A stretch of DNA of 64,000 nt from Taklimakanibacter lacteus (GCA_003576695.1 QOZQ01000016.1:36001-100000), one strand, 5' to 3'; shown: positions 1 through 7,188, counted from the first letter of the stretch. Numbers and translations: made by a program. Notes: a model not told the origin generated them from the letters alone.

Positions 1-380
1 TTTTCCAGCCAATGGCAATGGCCCGTGGCGCCGAGCTCGCGCAAAGCCGCGGCGACGATCGGCATGAGGGCGATGCCATGCCGGGGATGACTGAGAACCG
101 TGACGAGATAGTGCTGGAGCTCATAGGTCGATTCATGGTCGAGGAATTCCGCAAGTGCCGCCGAAATGCGCGGATCGGCCGATTGCGCCAAGGCTTTCGC
201 GGCCGCGATGGCCATTCCATTGGGCTGCTGGCGGCATTGGCGCACGACACTTGCGAGACAGGCGATGATCTCCTCGCTCATCGCCTGCCGGCCAAGCTCC
301 CGGATCGCTTCCAGCCGCCGCGGATTGCCTGCGTCGGTGGCCGCACGAACCAGACGCTGCGTGGTCGTTGCAGCAAACAT
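1..380 (-). CDS. HEAT-like helical repeat protein, partial (runs off left edge)
   Basis: An open reading frame begins at ATG 380 and stays open to the left edge, so only the first 126 residues are present. It starts MFAATTTQRLVRAATDAG and continues as alternating amphipathic helices rich in Ala, Leu, Arg and Gln, including RRLEAIRELGRQ and AAAKALAQSADPRISAALA. The pattern of about 30-40-residue helical pairs resembles HEAT or DUF2336-like alpha-solenoid proteins. There is no signal peptide. The fasciclin gene to its right is on the same strand but is separated by a terminator, so this gene probably has its own promoter. The family assignment is inference from helix pattern only. The strand and frame are supported by codon-position GC and by the absence of stops. 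Confidence 0.5.
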   Translation of the reverse strand, partial: MFAATTTQRLVRAATDAGNPRRLEAIRELGRQAMSEEIIACLASVVRQCRQQPNGMAIAAAKALAQSADPRISAALAEFLDHESTYELQHYLVTVLSHPRHGIALMPIVAAALRELGATGHCHWLE

Positions 381-448
381 GGGAGCGGTTGCCGTCCAAG
401 TGAGTCGGCCGCTATTTTACCTTTAGTCAGGCTCCGGGACTAGAAGCG

Positions 449-475
449 AAAAAAAGCGGCCCGGCGAACCGGGCC
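449..475 (-). terminator. Rho-independent terminator of the fasciclin gene
   Basis: On the minus strand a 7-bp GC stem (GGCCCGG/CCGGGCC, 458-475) with a tetraloop is followed by GC and seven T (449-455). It lies downstream of the fasciclin gene that ends at 609. Confidence 0.8.
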
Positions 476-498
476 CAAGGTCTCGGGGAAGCGCATCC

Positions 499-522
499 CG
501 GCGAAGTGGGGTCACTTCGCCG
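499..522. repeat. Palindromic module A (solo copy)
   Basis: Perfect 10-bp inverted repeat CGGCGAAGTG / CACTTCGCCG with a 4-nt centre. The same arms recur at 6287-6310 and 35524-35547, where they are joined by a linker to module B. This marks a dispersed intergenic element. Confidence 0.8.
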
Positions 523-538
523 AAATGTTTTGGCGAAT

Positions 539-623
539 TCTACATTTTCGGCAGCCCTCCTTCGCTGAAGCTTCGGAGGGTCAAGCGCCTCGCGTGAAGG
601 AGGATGCTCTACATTTTGGGCAG
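539..623. repeat. Partial duplication of the fasciclin gene 3' end around a small palindrome
   Basis: The 16 bases at 608-623, which include the stop codon and last codons of the fasciclin gene, recur at 539-554 with one mismatch (TCTACATTTT then C or G then GGCAG). Between the copies is a hairpin with arms CCCTCC (555-560) and GGAGGG (575-580). This looks like a short element inserted with duplication of the gene end. Confidence 0.55.
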
Positions 624-1163
624 CAGGACCTTGTCGATCACGTGGATCACGCCGTTCGACTGGTCGACATCCGCGATGGTGACATTGGCGATCGTGCCGT
701 TCTCGTCCTTGAGCATCACCTTGTCGCCCTCATACATGGCCGTCCAGGTGCAGCCCCCCGCCGTCTTGACCGGGTGCATGCCCTTGTCGTCGTCGACCAT
801 CTTCCTGACGTCCTTGGCGAAGGCTTCCGCTCCCACCACATGGCAGGTCAGGATCTTGACCAGCATGTCCTTGTTCTCGGGCTTGAGCAGGTTTTCGACC
901 GTGCCGGCGGGGAGTGCCGCGAAGGCTTCGTTGGTGGGCGCGAAGACGGTGAAGGGGCCTTTGCCCTGCAAGGTCTCGACAAGGCCCGCCGCCTTGACGG
1001 CCGCGACCAGCGTCGTGTGATCCTTGGAATTGACGGCATTCTCGATGATGTTCTTTTCGGGGAACATCTCGCCGCCGCCGACCATCGGATTGGCCGCAAA
1101 GGCCAGACCTGCGGCGCCAATCGACATCGTCATCGCCAGAACCGCGCTGTGGAACTTGTTCAT
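609..1163 (-). CDS. Secreted fasciclin (FAS1) domain protein
   Basis: 184 residues from ATG 1163, which is preceded by GAGGAAAACCG as ribosome binding site. Longer in-frame starts run into the clpS remnant and are not credible. Residues 1-23 are a signal peptide (MNKFHSAVLAMTMSIGAAG, then AFA and cleavage). Residues about 35-184 are one FAS1 domain with the hallmark segments PFTVFAPTNEAFAALPAGT and the closing NGVIHVIDKVLLP. Single-FAS1 secreted proteins are common in alphaproteobacteria and are presumed to mediate adhesion or envelope interactions; the ligand here is unknown. Two Cys (in LTCHVV and GGCTW) may form a periplasmic disulfide. The gene stands alone, ahead of a terminator, between the edge gene and the restriction-modification insertion. 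Confidence 0.88.
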   Translation of the reverse strand: MNKFHSAVLAMTMSIGAAGLAFAANPMVGGGEMFPEKNIIENAVNSKDHTTLVAAVKAAGLVETLQGKGPFTVFAPTNEAFAALPAGTVENLLKPENKDMLVKILTCHVVGAEAFAKDVRKMVDDDKGMHPVKTAGGCTWTAMYEGDKVMLKDENGTIANVTIADVDQSNGVIHVIDKVLLPKM

Positions 1164-1260
1164 CGGTTTTCCTCGCTCATGGGTTATGCATGTGGATGCA
1201 CAGGGAGTTACGAGGCTTGGCCGATATCGGACGCACCGGGGAACGTCACAATGAATTGAG

Positions 1261-1427
1261 GACGCGCGGTGAAACCAAAAAGCGCGTCGGCGAGTACGGC
1301 GGAGCGCAAACAAGCCTGCGCGGCCGTCCGCAAAAGCTGCGCTATTCTCCGGCTCGGTCGTAAAGAACAACGGATAGCCCTGGCTCCTGCCGAGTTCGGT
1401 CGCCTCCTTCGCCTTGGTGTCGACGAC
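1261..1427 (-). pseudogene. Remnant of a second clpS 3' end plus its downstream hairpin
   Basis: Positions 1349-1427 match 4616-4694 (the 3' end of clpS) at 75 of 79 bases. In the clpS frame three of the four differences are silent and one changes Ala to Val (VVDTKAKEATELGRSQGYPL). A frameshift next to the stop leaves the frame open (...TTEPENSAAF). Beyond it, 1261-1288 repeats the 7-bp stem, 14-nt loop hairpin found after clpS at 4567-4594. The fragment lacks the first three quarters of clpS and cannot be functional. It marks the left edge of the restriction-modification insertion. Confidence 0.88.
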
Positions 1428-1461
1428 CGGACTGTCTCGCCTTCATTCCATACCGGGTCGA

Positions 1462-2541
1462 TCAACCCCAGTCGGAAAGCTTCCTGGCTACCTTCGGCTG
1501 GCCTTCGTGCAGACGGATGAGATGATCGGATTCCGATGCGAACCACACAAATGAACCCCATGCAAGCGAATCAACGGTTTTCTTGAACGCCGCGTCGCTT
1601 CGGTCGAGATATGCTGTCGCAAACACAACATGATTGAGTGGGAAGCCTGCGCCTTCCGCGATCTGGGCAAGAGTCTGCTTGCGCTCGCTTGTCATCGGGC
1701 CGTCGGTAGCGACAACCTCCACAAAAACCAGGAGTGGATGCTCAGGGCCGAGATCAGCGAGGACAATGTCGGGGAGGCTCTTTTCGGCTTTGATTTGCAG
1801 GCCGATCGATTTCGCCAAGTCGTCGTCCCGGCTCACAACCTTGTTCTTGCTTTCACTGAGAAACACCACTCCCGGCAACTGGAGAAATCGAGGGGCAAAG
1901 ACTTCAATGACCGCTTTTGAGATGATGGAACTTGGCCCGGGAGCCAACCGGCGTGTCTCGCCGCTTGGAAACTTTACCAGTATGTGCTCGCCACCGGCGA
2001 CGGCGCCCTTGCGGACCATGGTGATGCGAGCGAGTGCGCCCGCGGTCAGATTTTCCCCCTGCCAACGAACGATCGTCTCGTCGAGCAGCTTGCCGGCAAG
2101 TTGCGGGTCGAACAACGCGGCGAAGCTCCTCTTGAGCGCGTAGCGCGGCGCAGGCGATGTTGTCGCAAGTCCTTCGCGCTCGACGACGACGCCGTTCGCA
2201 ACCAGACCGGCGCGGATCGTATCGTCCCGGATAGACTCGCGTGTATTGACCGCATACCAGCGGCTTCGAATTTCACCCTTGCTGCTCGTCAGAGACTTGC
2301 CTGTCCAGGCAAGACGTTGACTATCGCTGACCCGTTCGGCCTGTTTGTCGGTCATGCGCGTAACCTGGTCGGGACGTAGCCAAGTTCCGCCACCCTCGAC
2401 AGCGCCAATATAAAGCATGACAAAGACTGTCCGTGCCGCGATTTCCCATGTGCAGTTCGCACGATTGGGGCTGCCTTCGGGAAAGATCATTTGCAGCCGC
2501 TTGTGAAGCTCCGGCAAGGCCGGCAGGGCAGGCAGCGTCAT
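1462..2541 (-). CDS. Type II restriction endonuclease, BsuBI/PstI family
   Basis: 359 residues from ATG 2541, whose A is the last base of the methylase stop codon (TGATG), so translation is probably coupled. The N-terminal half (about 1-200) is the family's helical/winged domain. The C-terminal half carries the BsuBI/PstI signature LPDIVLADLG, then VFVEVVATDGPMTSERK and VVFATAYLDRSDAAFKK, holding the acidic catalytic residues of a PD-(D/E)xK-type fold. Family members cut CTGCAG, but specificity here is inferred, not shown. Base composition is less GC-rich than the neighbours. The gene forms a two-gene unit with the upstream methyltransferase and is part of an insertion flanked by duplicated clpS ends. 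Full length for the family, so probably active. Confidence 0.88.
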   Translation of the reverse strand: MTLPALPALPELHKRLQMIFPEGSPNRANCTWEIAARTVFVMLYIGAVEGGGTWLRPDQVTRMTDKQAERVSDSQRLAWTGKSLTSSKGEIRSRWYAVNTRESIRDDTIRAGLVANGVVVEREGLATTSPAPRYALKRSFAALFDPQLAGKLLDETIVRWQGENLTAGALARITMVRKGAVAGGEHILVKFPSGETRRLAPGPSSIISKAVIEVFAPRFLQLPGVVFLSESKNKVVSRDDDLAKSIGLQIKAEKSLPDIVLADLGPEHPLLVFVEVVATDGPMTSERKQTLAQIAEGAGFPLNHVVFATAYLDRSDAAFKKTVDSLAWGSFVWFASESDHLIRLHEGQPKVARKLSDWG

Positions 2542-4370
2542 CAGCCAGCCTTCCCGCCATAGAGTCGCCACGCTGCCAGCTCGACCGCCGTCCTGTCTTT
2601 CCGCCGTTCGACGAGCGCTTCAATCGCCGCCATATCCTGCGGCGAAGGCAAGGGGAGCGCCTCCAGTTCATAAGCCGAGACAGCGACGCTGCCATTGATG
2701 CAACGGAATAACTCGTCGACAACGGCGGTGTTCAGCAGCGCAGAGAGCGCGCGCCGTGACACAAGTGGCGGTGTTTCGTCTATTGGCCGGATCATATTGA
2801 GGTGATTCTCGACAACTACGGCACCGTGGCTCGCAACGAACGAAGACGGCATTTCCGCTGCTATGAGCCGTCGCGTCTGTTCCTTCGCCGTGGTGCGCTG
2901 CAACAACACGCAAGGGAAGTTGGTCAGGACCCAGGTTTCGGAAGGCAGCGGTTCAAAGTATGGCATGTGGTTTCGCTTGTGGGCGCGAAACTCGAACGTA
3001 CCGTCGGGGCGCACGGATTCTGCCCAGATCAACGGATAACGTTGCCTTGCCGGCCGGGACTTCAAGCCTGATTTGTGCCGATTCCACACCAGCGGTCCGG
3101 TGCTGACCCTATAACCGTAATCCACCAGTCGATGGGGCATACGCTGGGCATTGCGGACCAGTTTGTCATGTGTCCTTGTACGCGGCACCAGCCAAGCCTC
3201 TTCCGGCCTTGCCGGCAAGGCGAACGATCCGGCAGAAGTCACAGTGACTCGACCCTTGGCGGGCTGGGAAATGAAGTTGACCTGTCCGATACGGGCTTTG
3301 CCGTCCCGGCGGTATACGGCAAGCAGTGTCTCTTGCAGTACGTCGGCAAAAACGCCCTTGCGTTCAGGAATGAAATCGATGCTTGCCGGCGGAGCTTCGC
3401 GCCCAAGCAGGCCGCGCAGCGACTTGAAATACTCACCGGAGAGGAAGCTTGTGGGCGTTACATAAGCGATTACACCGCCTGGTCGGGTGAATCTCAATGC
3501 AAGGTCGGTGAACAAGCCATACAGGTTCGCATGTCCATATAGGCTGCGGCGGTATTTTTCCCGCTTGTCCGGCGAAAGCGTGGTGCGACCATAGGGCGGA
3601 TTGCCGATGACCAGATCGAAACCATCATCGTGACAGTTACGTTCAAGGGTGTCGCACACTTCCACGATGTCCGGAAGTTGTGTATCGGCGGCCCGGCAGA
3701 AATCATAAAGCGCGTTCTCGAGGAAAACGCGAGACATCCACGCAGCGAAAGGATCAAGCTCAAATCCGCGAAGACGATGGAGGATGTTCTTGAGAGCTAT
3801 TTTCGGACTGCAGTCGTCAAGGCTGCGCAGCATGCGTAGCGCGACTGGGGTGAGAAATGCTCCTCCGCCGCATGCCGGATCGAGGACACGGGCCGTACGC
3901 CAGTCAATGCCGGCGGCGGAAGCCAAATCCAGCAAGCGCTCGCAAAGTACGGGTGGTGTATAATAGGCTCCGAGTCCGGCTCTGTCCTTCTCCGGCATGC
4001 TTGTCGTGTACAGTACACCAAGCCAGTAGTTGGCTTCCATCACGTCGAGCGTCGCGGCCGCCGTGCCTATGTTGTCTGCCAGAGCGCTGTCGGCGGGCGA
4101 CAGTTGCGCCATCGAAATTATCTTCGGCAGATCCGGCACCGTCCATCGTTCCGCACCCGTCTTCGGCGCTGCTTTCAGATAGGCTTTGATGGCGGCGAAA
4201 GCCATCGCGCGCGCGAATCCAAGGCGGTCATCCTTGCTCTCCGCCGCGATAGCCAATGAACGCGCGGTCTCCAGTCCTTCGTTCATTGCGATGACTGCCG
4301 GCAATGCCGTCATGTCTGTCGCGGCCGGTATGGCCGTGGTCTGCTGCTTTTTCTGGATTGGCTGCGCCAT
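2541..4370 (-). CDS. N6-adenine DNA methyltransferase of a BsuBI/PstI-type R-M pair
   Basis: 609 residues from ATG 4370 (preceded by ACGGAAA); an ORF extension to 4418 has no ribosome binding site. It carries the AdoMet motif I VLDPACGGGAFLTPVALRM (about residues 164-182) and catalytic motif IV LVIGNPPYGR (about 250-259), in the order of gamma-class adenine methylases. A long C-terminal target-recognition region follows. It would methylate host sites and protect them from the adjacent nuclease. The nuclease gene starts on its stop codon, so methylase is made first, as expected for a protective order. I see no separate controller (C protein) gene. Length and motifs look intact. Confidence 0.9.
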   Translation of the reverse strand: MAQPIQKKQQTTAIPAATDMTALPAVIAMNEGLETARSLAIAAESKDDRLGFARAMAFAAIKAYLKAAPKTGAERWTVPDLPKIISMAQLSPADSALADNIGTAAATLDVMEANYWLGVLYTTSMPEKDRAGLGAYYTPPVLCERLLDLASAAGIDWRTARVLDPACGGGAFLTPVALRMLRSLDDCSPKIALKNILHRLRGFELDPFAAWMSRVFLENALYDFCRAADTQLPDIVEVCDTLERNCHDDGFDLVIGNPPYGRTTLSPDKREKYRRSLYGHANLYGLFTDLALRFTRPGGVIAYVTPTSFLSGEYFKSLRGLLGREAPPASIDFIPERKGVFADVLQETLLAVYRRDGKARIGQVNFISQPAKGRVTVTSAGSFALPARPEEAWLVPRTRTHDKLVRNAQRMPHRLVDYGYRVSTGPLVWNRHKSGLKSRPARQRYPLIWAESVRPDGTFEFRAHKRNHMPYFEPLPSETWVLTNFPCVLLQRTTAKEQTRRLIAAEMPSSFVASHGAVVVENHLNMIRPIDETPPLVSRRALSALLNTAVVDELFRCINGSVAVSAYELEALPLPSPQDMAAIEALVERRKDRTAVELAAWRLYGGKAG

Positions 4371-4607
4371 TTTCCGTTCTGCATTCTGCCAAGCTGGTCT
4401 GGAACAAATTAGGAACACAATAGGCCAAGTCCTAATCCCTTACTAGCCCAGAGCCGAGGATACTATGCTCGTCCGATTCGGTGGAGATTGGCCATCCTGG
4501 CCTTTTTTGTGCATGACGGTGGAGGCCAGCGTCCTGCTCGCGCCAGGCAGGCGTAATAATGAGCTGAGAGCGCGGTGCAACCAAACGGCGCTCTGCGGAG
4601 TAGCGGC
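4371..4607. other. Right junction of the R-M insertion
   Basis: No gene. It holds the presumed methylase promoter region near 4400-4470, a small GGCC-ATCCT-GGCC hairpin followed by TTTTTT at 4488-4507, and the post-clpS hairpin (AGAGCGC 4567-4573 / GCGCTCT 4588-4594, 14-nt loop). The insertion boundary should lie between about 4440 and 4566. Confidence 0.6.
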
Positions 4608-4916
4608 CTACTCTTCCGGCTCGGTCGTGAAGAACAGCGGATAGCCCTGGCTCCTGCCGAGCTCGGTCGCCTCCTTCGCCTTGGTGTCGGCGACGTCCCT
4701 GGTGAACACGGCGATGACGCAGGCGCCCTTCTGATGGGCCGTCATCATCACGCTATAGGCGCGCGCCTGGTTCATGCGGAACACGGCCTTGAGCACCGTC
4801 ACGACGAAATCGCGCGGCGTGAAATCGTCGTTGAGCAGGATCACTTTCCAAAGCTTCGGACGCTCGACCTTCGCCCTGGTCCTGGTGCGCGGCTTGACGG
4901 TGGTTTGCTGGCTCAT
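4608..4916 (-). CDS. clpS: ATP-dependent Clp protease adaptor ClpS
   Basis: 102 residues from ATG 4916 (MSQQTTVKPRTRTRAKVERP). The upstream in-frame ATG at 4994 lies in the carD terminator and is rejected. The conserved core WKVILLNDDFTPRDFVV and the His-containing helix VMMTAHQKGACVIAVFTRDVA define ClpS, which delivers N-degron substrates to ClpAP. Asn and Asp of LLNDD and His of TAHQKG are the known N-end-residue pocket residues. No clpA is adjacent in the window. Its last 79 bases are duplicated at 1349-1427 on the other side of a restriction-modification pair, so the two copies derive from different clpS alleles. Confidence 0.95.
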   Translation of the reverse strand: MSQQTTVKPRTRTRAKVERPKLWKVILLNDDFTPRDFVVTVLKAVFRMNQARAYSVMMTAHQKGACVIAVFTRDVADTKAKEATELGRSQGYPLFFTTEPEE

Positions 4917-4978
4917 GATGACCTGCCAGGGTTCGGCGAATTCTACCGCGGATGGGGCGCCGGGACCACCATGCGCAA

Positions 4979-5009
4979 ACAAAAAGCCCGGCACGAGGCC
5001 GGGCTTTCA
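4979..5009 (-). terminator. Rho-independent terminator of carD
   Basis: On the minus strand the stem AAAGCCCGGC/GCCGGGCTTT with a 5-nt loop runs into TTTTTG, 28 bases after the carD stop codon. Confidence 0.85.
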
Positions 5010-5036
5010 CAGGTGCTGCAGAGAAACTTTAAAGTC

Positions 5037-5966
5037 TTATGCGGCTTCATCCGCCGGCACGGCGTCATCCGCCTTGATGTTGCGGTGCGCGTTCTTGGCG
5101 AGGAAGGCTTCGATCTCCTTGATCGCCATGTCGTCGTCGATCTTCTTGACCGCGGCGATCTCGCGCGCCATGCGCTCGAGCGCCTGCTCGAAGAGCTGAC
5201 GTTCGGAATAGGACTGCTCGGGCTGACGTTCGGAGCGGTAGAGGTCGCGCACGACCTCGGCCACCGCGATCAGGTCGCCGGAATTGATCTTCGCTTCATA
5301 TTCCTGGGCGCGCCTGGACCACATGGTACGCTTGATGCGGGCGCGGCCCTTCAGCACCTTCATGGCATGATCGATGAGCGGCTTGTCGGCGAGCTTGCGC
5401 ATGCCCTTCGCTTCCGATTTGGAGGTCGGCACCTTGAGGCGCAGCTTCTCCTTCTCGAAATCGACGATATAGAGCTCAAGCTTGATGCCGGCGATCTCCT
5501 GCTCCTCGATCTGGACGACGCGGCCGACGCCATGCGCCGGATAGACGATCAGCTCATTGACCTTGAACAGGAGCTTCTTGGCGGCAGGCGTCGCCACCAC
5601 CGGCTTGTCGGCCATGTTGGTGATGGGCTGCGGCACGACCGGACGGGCGGCCTGGGGCGCCGGCTGGGCCGGGGCAGGCTTGTGCACCTGATGGGCCTGC
5701 GGCTTCACCGGATGAGCCGGCTTGTGGGCCTGGGCCTGATGCGGAGCCGCATGGGGCTTCGCACCCTGGGCGGGCTTGTGGACCGGCTTGGCGGCGGGTT
5801 TCGCCGTGGCCTTGGCCGCATGGGCGGCGGGCTTTGCGACTTTCTTGGGGGCGGCAACAGTCTTGGCCTTCACGGCCGGCTTTTTCTTGGCAGTGGTTTT
5901 CACGATCTTCTTCTTCGCTGCAGGTTTATGGGACTTGGCTTTGGCCTTGGTCTTCGATTTGGTCAT
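5037..5966 (-). CDS. carD: CarD-family RNA polymerase-binding regulator with a histone H1-like N-terminal tail
   Basis: 309 residues from ATG 5966 with a strong GAAGGAAAG ribosome binding site. Residues about 135-290 are a standard CarD/CdnL domain: KLLFKVNELIVYPAHGVGRV (RNA polymerase beta-interaction fold), then the helical DNA-binding part RTMWSRRAQEYEAKINSGD. CarD proteins stabilise the promoter open complex. Residues 1-120 are almost only Lys, Ala, Pro, His and Val in PAKKA and KPAxx patterns (TKSKTKAKAKSHKPAAKKK) and look like a eukaryotic H1-type DNA-binding tail. Common CarD orthologues are about 160-190 residues, so the tail is an addition. Neighbours fdxA, S4 and helicase match the usual hyphomicrobial order. 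Confidence 0.92.
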   Translation of the reverse strand: MTKSKTKAKAKSHKPAAKKKIVKTTAKKKPAVKAKTVAAPKKVAKPAAHAAKATAKPAAKPVHKPAQGAKPHAAPHQAQAHKPAHPVKPQAHQVHKPAPAQPAPQAARPVVPQPITNMADKPVVATPAAKKLLFKVNELIVYPAHGVGRVVQIEEQEIAGIKLELYIVDFEKEKLRLKVPTSKSEAKGMRKLADKPLIDHAMKVLKGRARIKRTMWSRRAQEYEAKINSGDLIAVAEVVRDLYRSERQPEQSYSERQLFEQALERMAREIAAVKKIDDDMAIKEIEAFLAKNAHRNIKADDAVPADEAA

Positions 5967-6385
5967 GGCTTTCCTTCGCCTCGCAACCTATCGATGGCGC
6001 AAGCGAAATGGCCTGCACCTTTGGCAAACGGCCGATCGTCTGATCTCGCCTCGCAGCCCAGCGGATGAGGATCTCGAGCCTCTTTCCTGCGGTGGACCGG
6101 CATTCCTGGCGAAAAAAATCCGAGCTTTGGGGGCCCGGGATCGTTTCCGTAAGTCTTGTTTACATCATGGGAGAATATAGCACGGCTTTAATGAAAATTA
6201 AAGTCCGACCTGTCCGTGTACGGTATAATTCTGTGTAACAAGGGATATTTGCGGGGAAAAAGGTTAATGGTCCCGCAATACCATCCCGGCGAAGTGGAAC
6301 CACTTCGCCGAGAAGGATTCGCGCCAAATCAATATGTTGGAGCAAATCCTTATCGCCAAAGTCTGCAACTTTGGCGGGATTTGCT
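5967..6385. other. carD-fdxA intergenic region
   Basis: About 420 bases with no credible gene. From the left: the carD leader, a perfect 7-bp palindrome CTTTAAT-GAAA-ATTAAAG at 6186-6203, an AT-rich stretch with TATAAT at 6225-6230, then the palindromic element A+B (6285-6388), which ends on the fdxA stop codon. Confidence 0.6.
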
Positions 6386-6388
6386 CTA
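6285..6388. repeat. Palindromic mosaic element, modules A + B
   Basis: Module A is CGGCGAAGTG/CACTTCGCCG (6287-6310). A linker with GCGCCAAAT...TATGTTG leads to module B, whose outer arms GAGCAAATCC/GGATTTGCTC (6340-6386) enclose an inner pair GCCAAAGT/ACTTTGGC. The same A-linker-B order occurs at 35522-35642. The right end overlaps the stop codon TAG (6388-6386) of fdxA. Confidence 0.85.
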
Positions 6389-6724
6389 ATCGCCCTCGCC
6401 AGGTTCGGGTGAGAAAAATTTCTCAAGCTTGCCCTCGACGCCGTCGAATTCCTTGGCATCGGGCGGCGCATCGCGCTTGACCGTGATATTGGGCCATTTC
6501 GGCGCATATTCGGTGTTGAGCTGCAACCATTTATCGAGACCAGGCTCCGTATCGGGCTTGATCGCCTCGGCCGGGCATTCGGGCTCACACACGCCACAGT
6601 CGATACATTCGTCCGGATGGATGACGAGCATGTTCTCGCCTTCATAGAAACAGTCGACCGGGCAGACTTCCACACAGTCCATGTACTTGCATTTAATGCA
6701 GTTTTCCGTGACGATATAGGTCAT
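6386..6724 (-). CDS. fdxA: Seven-iron ferredoxin FdxA
   Basis: 112 residues from ATG 6724 ([20 protein letters not shown]). The cluster ligands are [18 protein letters not shown] and [12 protein letters not shown], the [3Fe-4S][4Fe-4S] pattern of FdxA-type ferredoxins. The C-terminal extension of about 45 residues is typical for the family. It is a soluble electron carrier; the redox partner is unknown. The gene sits between carD and the S4/helicase pair, the usual hyphomicrobial arrangement. Its stop codon is supplied by the outermost bases of a palindromic repeat, so the native 3' end may have been slightly altered. Confidence 0.95.
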   Translation of the reverse strand: MTYIVTENCIKCKYMDCVEVCPVDCFYEGENMLVIHPDECIDCGVCEPECPAEAIKPDTEPGLDKWLQLNTEYAPKWPNITVKRDAPPDAKEFDGVEGKLEKFFSPEPGEGD

Positions 6725-6777
6725 TCGCGACAATCCGTTCTTTATTCCGAACGCTCTATAGCAAGGCTTCAGCGGTA

Positions 6778-6888
6778 GAGCAAATCCCGCCAAAGTTGAA
6801 GACTTTGGCGACAAGGATTTGCGTCAACATATTGTTTACGCATCGGATTGTCCGAAAACCGCTGCGCACTTTTCGGTCCGATGCTTTA
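6778..6888. repeat. Palindromic mosaic element, modules B + C
   Basis: Module B (GAGCAAATCC 6778-6787 to GGATTTGC 6815-6822, inner pair CGCCAAAGT/ACTTTGGCG) is followed by module C (GCATCGGA 6840-6847 / TCCGATGC 6877-6884, inner CCGAAAA/TTTTCGG). The right end overlaps the S4 gene stop codon TAA (6888-6886). Order B-C differs from A-B elsewhere, so the modules combine freely. Confidence 0.85.
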
Positions 6889-7188
6889 GCGCAGCAGCTT
6901 TTCCGACGCAGCGGGGGGTGCTTCGGACTGGTCTGCTATGTCCTGGTAAAGGGTCTGGGCCTCACTCGCCGGACCCCGCCTCGACCCGATGGCCAAAACC
7001 TGGATAACCCGGACCCGGCCATGAAGAGCGAGGGTGAGGACATCGCCGGGCCCCACCTCATGGCTGGGCTTGCCAAGCTTGACTTTGTTCAGCCGGACCT
7101 GCCCCCGCGACACTATGGCCGCGGCCAAACTACGCGTCTTCACCAGCCGGGCAAACCACAACCATTTGTCGATCCTTTGCCGCGTCAC
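6886..7188 (-). CDS. RNA-binding S4 domain protein (HslR-like)
   Basis: 100 residues from GTG 7188, which overlaps the helicase stop codon (GTGA). An S4 fold fills residues about 4-60: MTRQRIDKWLWFARLVKTRS, then AAIVSRGQVRLN and GPGDVLTLALHGRVRVIQVL. HslR/Hsp15-type proteins bind stalled 50S subunits carrying nascent peptidyl-tRNA. The C-terminal 30 residues are Ala/Ser/Gln-rich and end in SEKLLR, with the stop codon inside a palindromic repeat. It is translationally coupled to the helicase gene, a pairing that recurs in Hyphomicrobiales. The precise substrate is inferred from the family. Confidence 0.9.
   Translation of the reverse strand: MTRQRIDKWLWFARLVKTRSLAAAIVSRGQVRLNKVKLGKPSHEVGPGDVLTLALHGRVRVIQVLAIGSRRGPASEAQTLYQDIADQSEAPPAASEKLLR

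Noticed and set aside
1208..1561. Open frames across the left edge of the R-M insertion, including a longer fasciclin start.
   Set aside because: They read through the frameshifted clpS remnant. The fasciclin start at 1163 has its own ribosome site and signal peptide.
4488..4511. GGCC-ATCCT-GGCC followed by six T as a plus-strand terminator.
   Set aside because: The stem is only four base pairs and no plus-strand gene ends nearby. Kept only as a note on the insertion junction.
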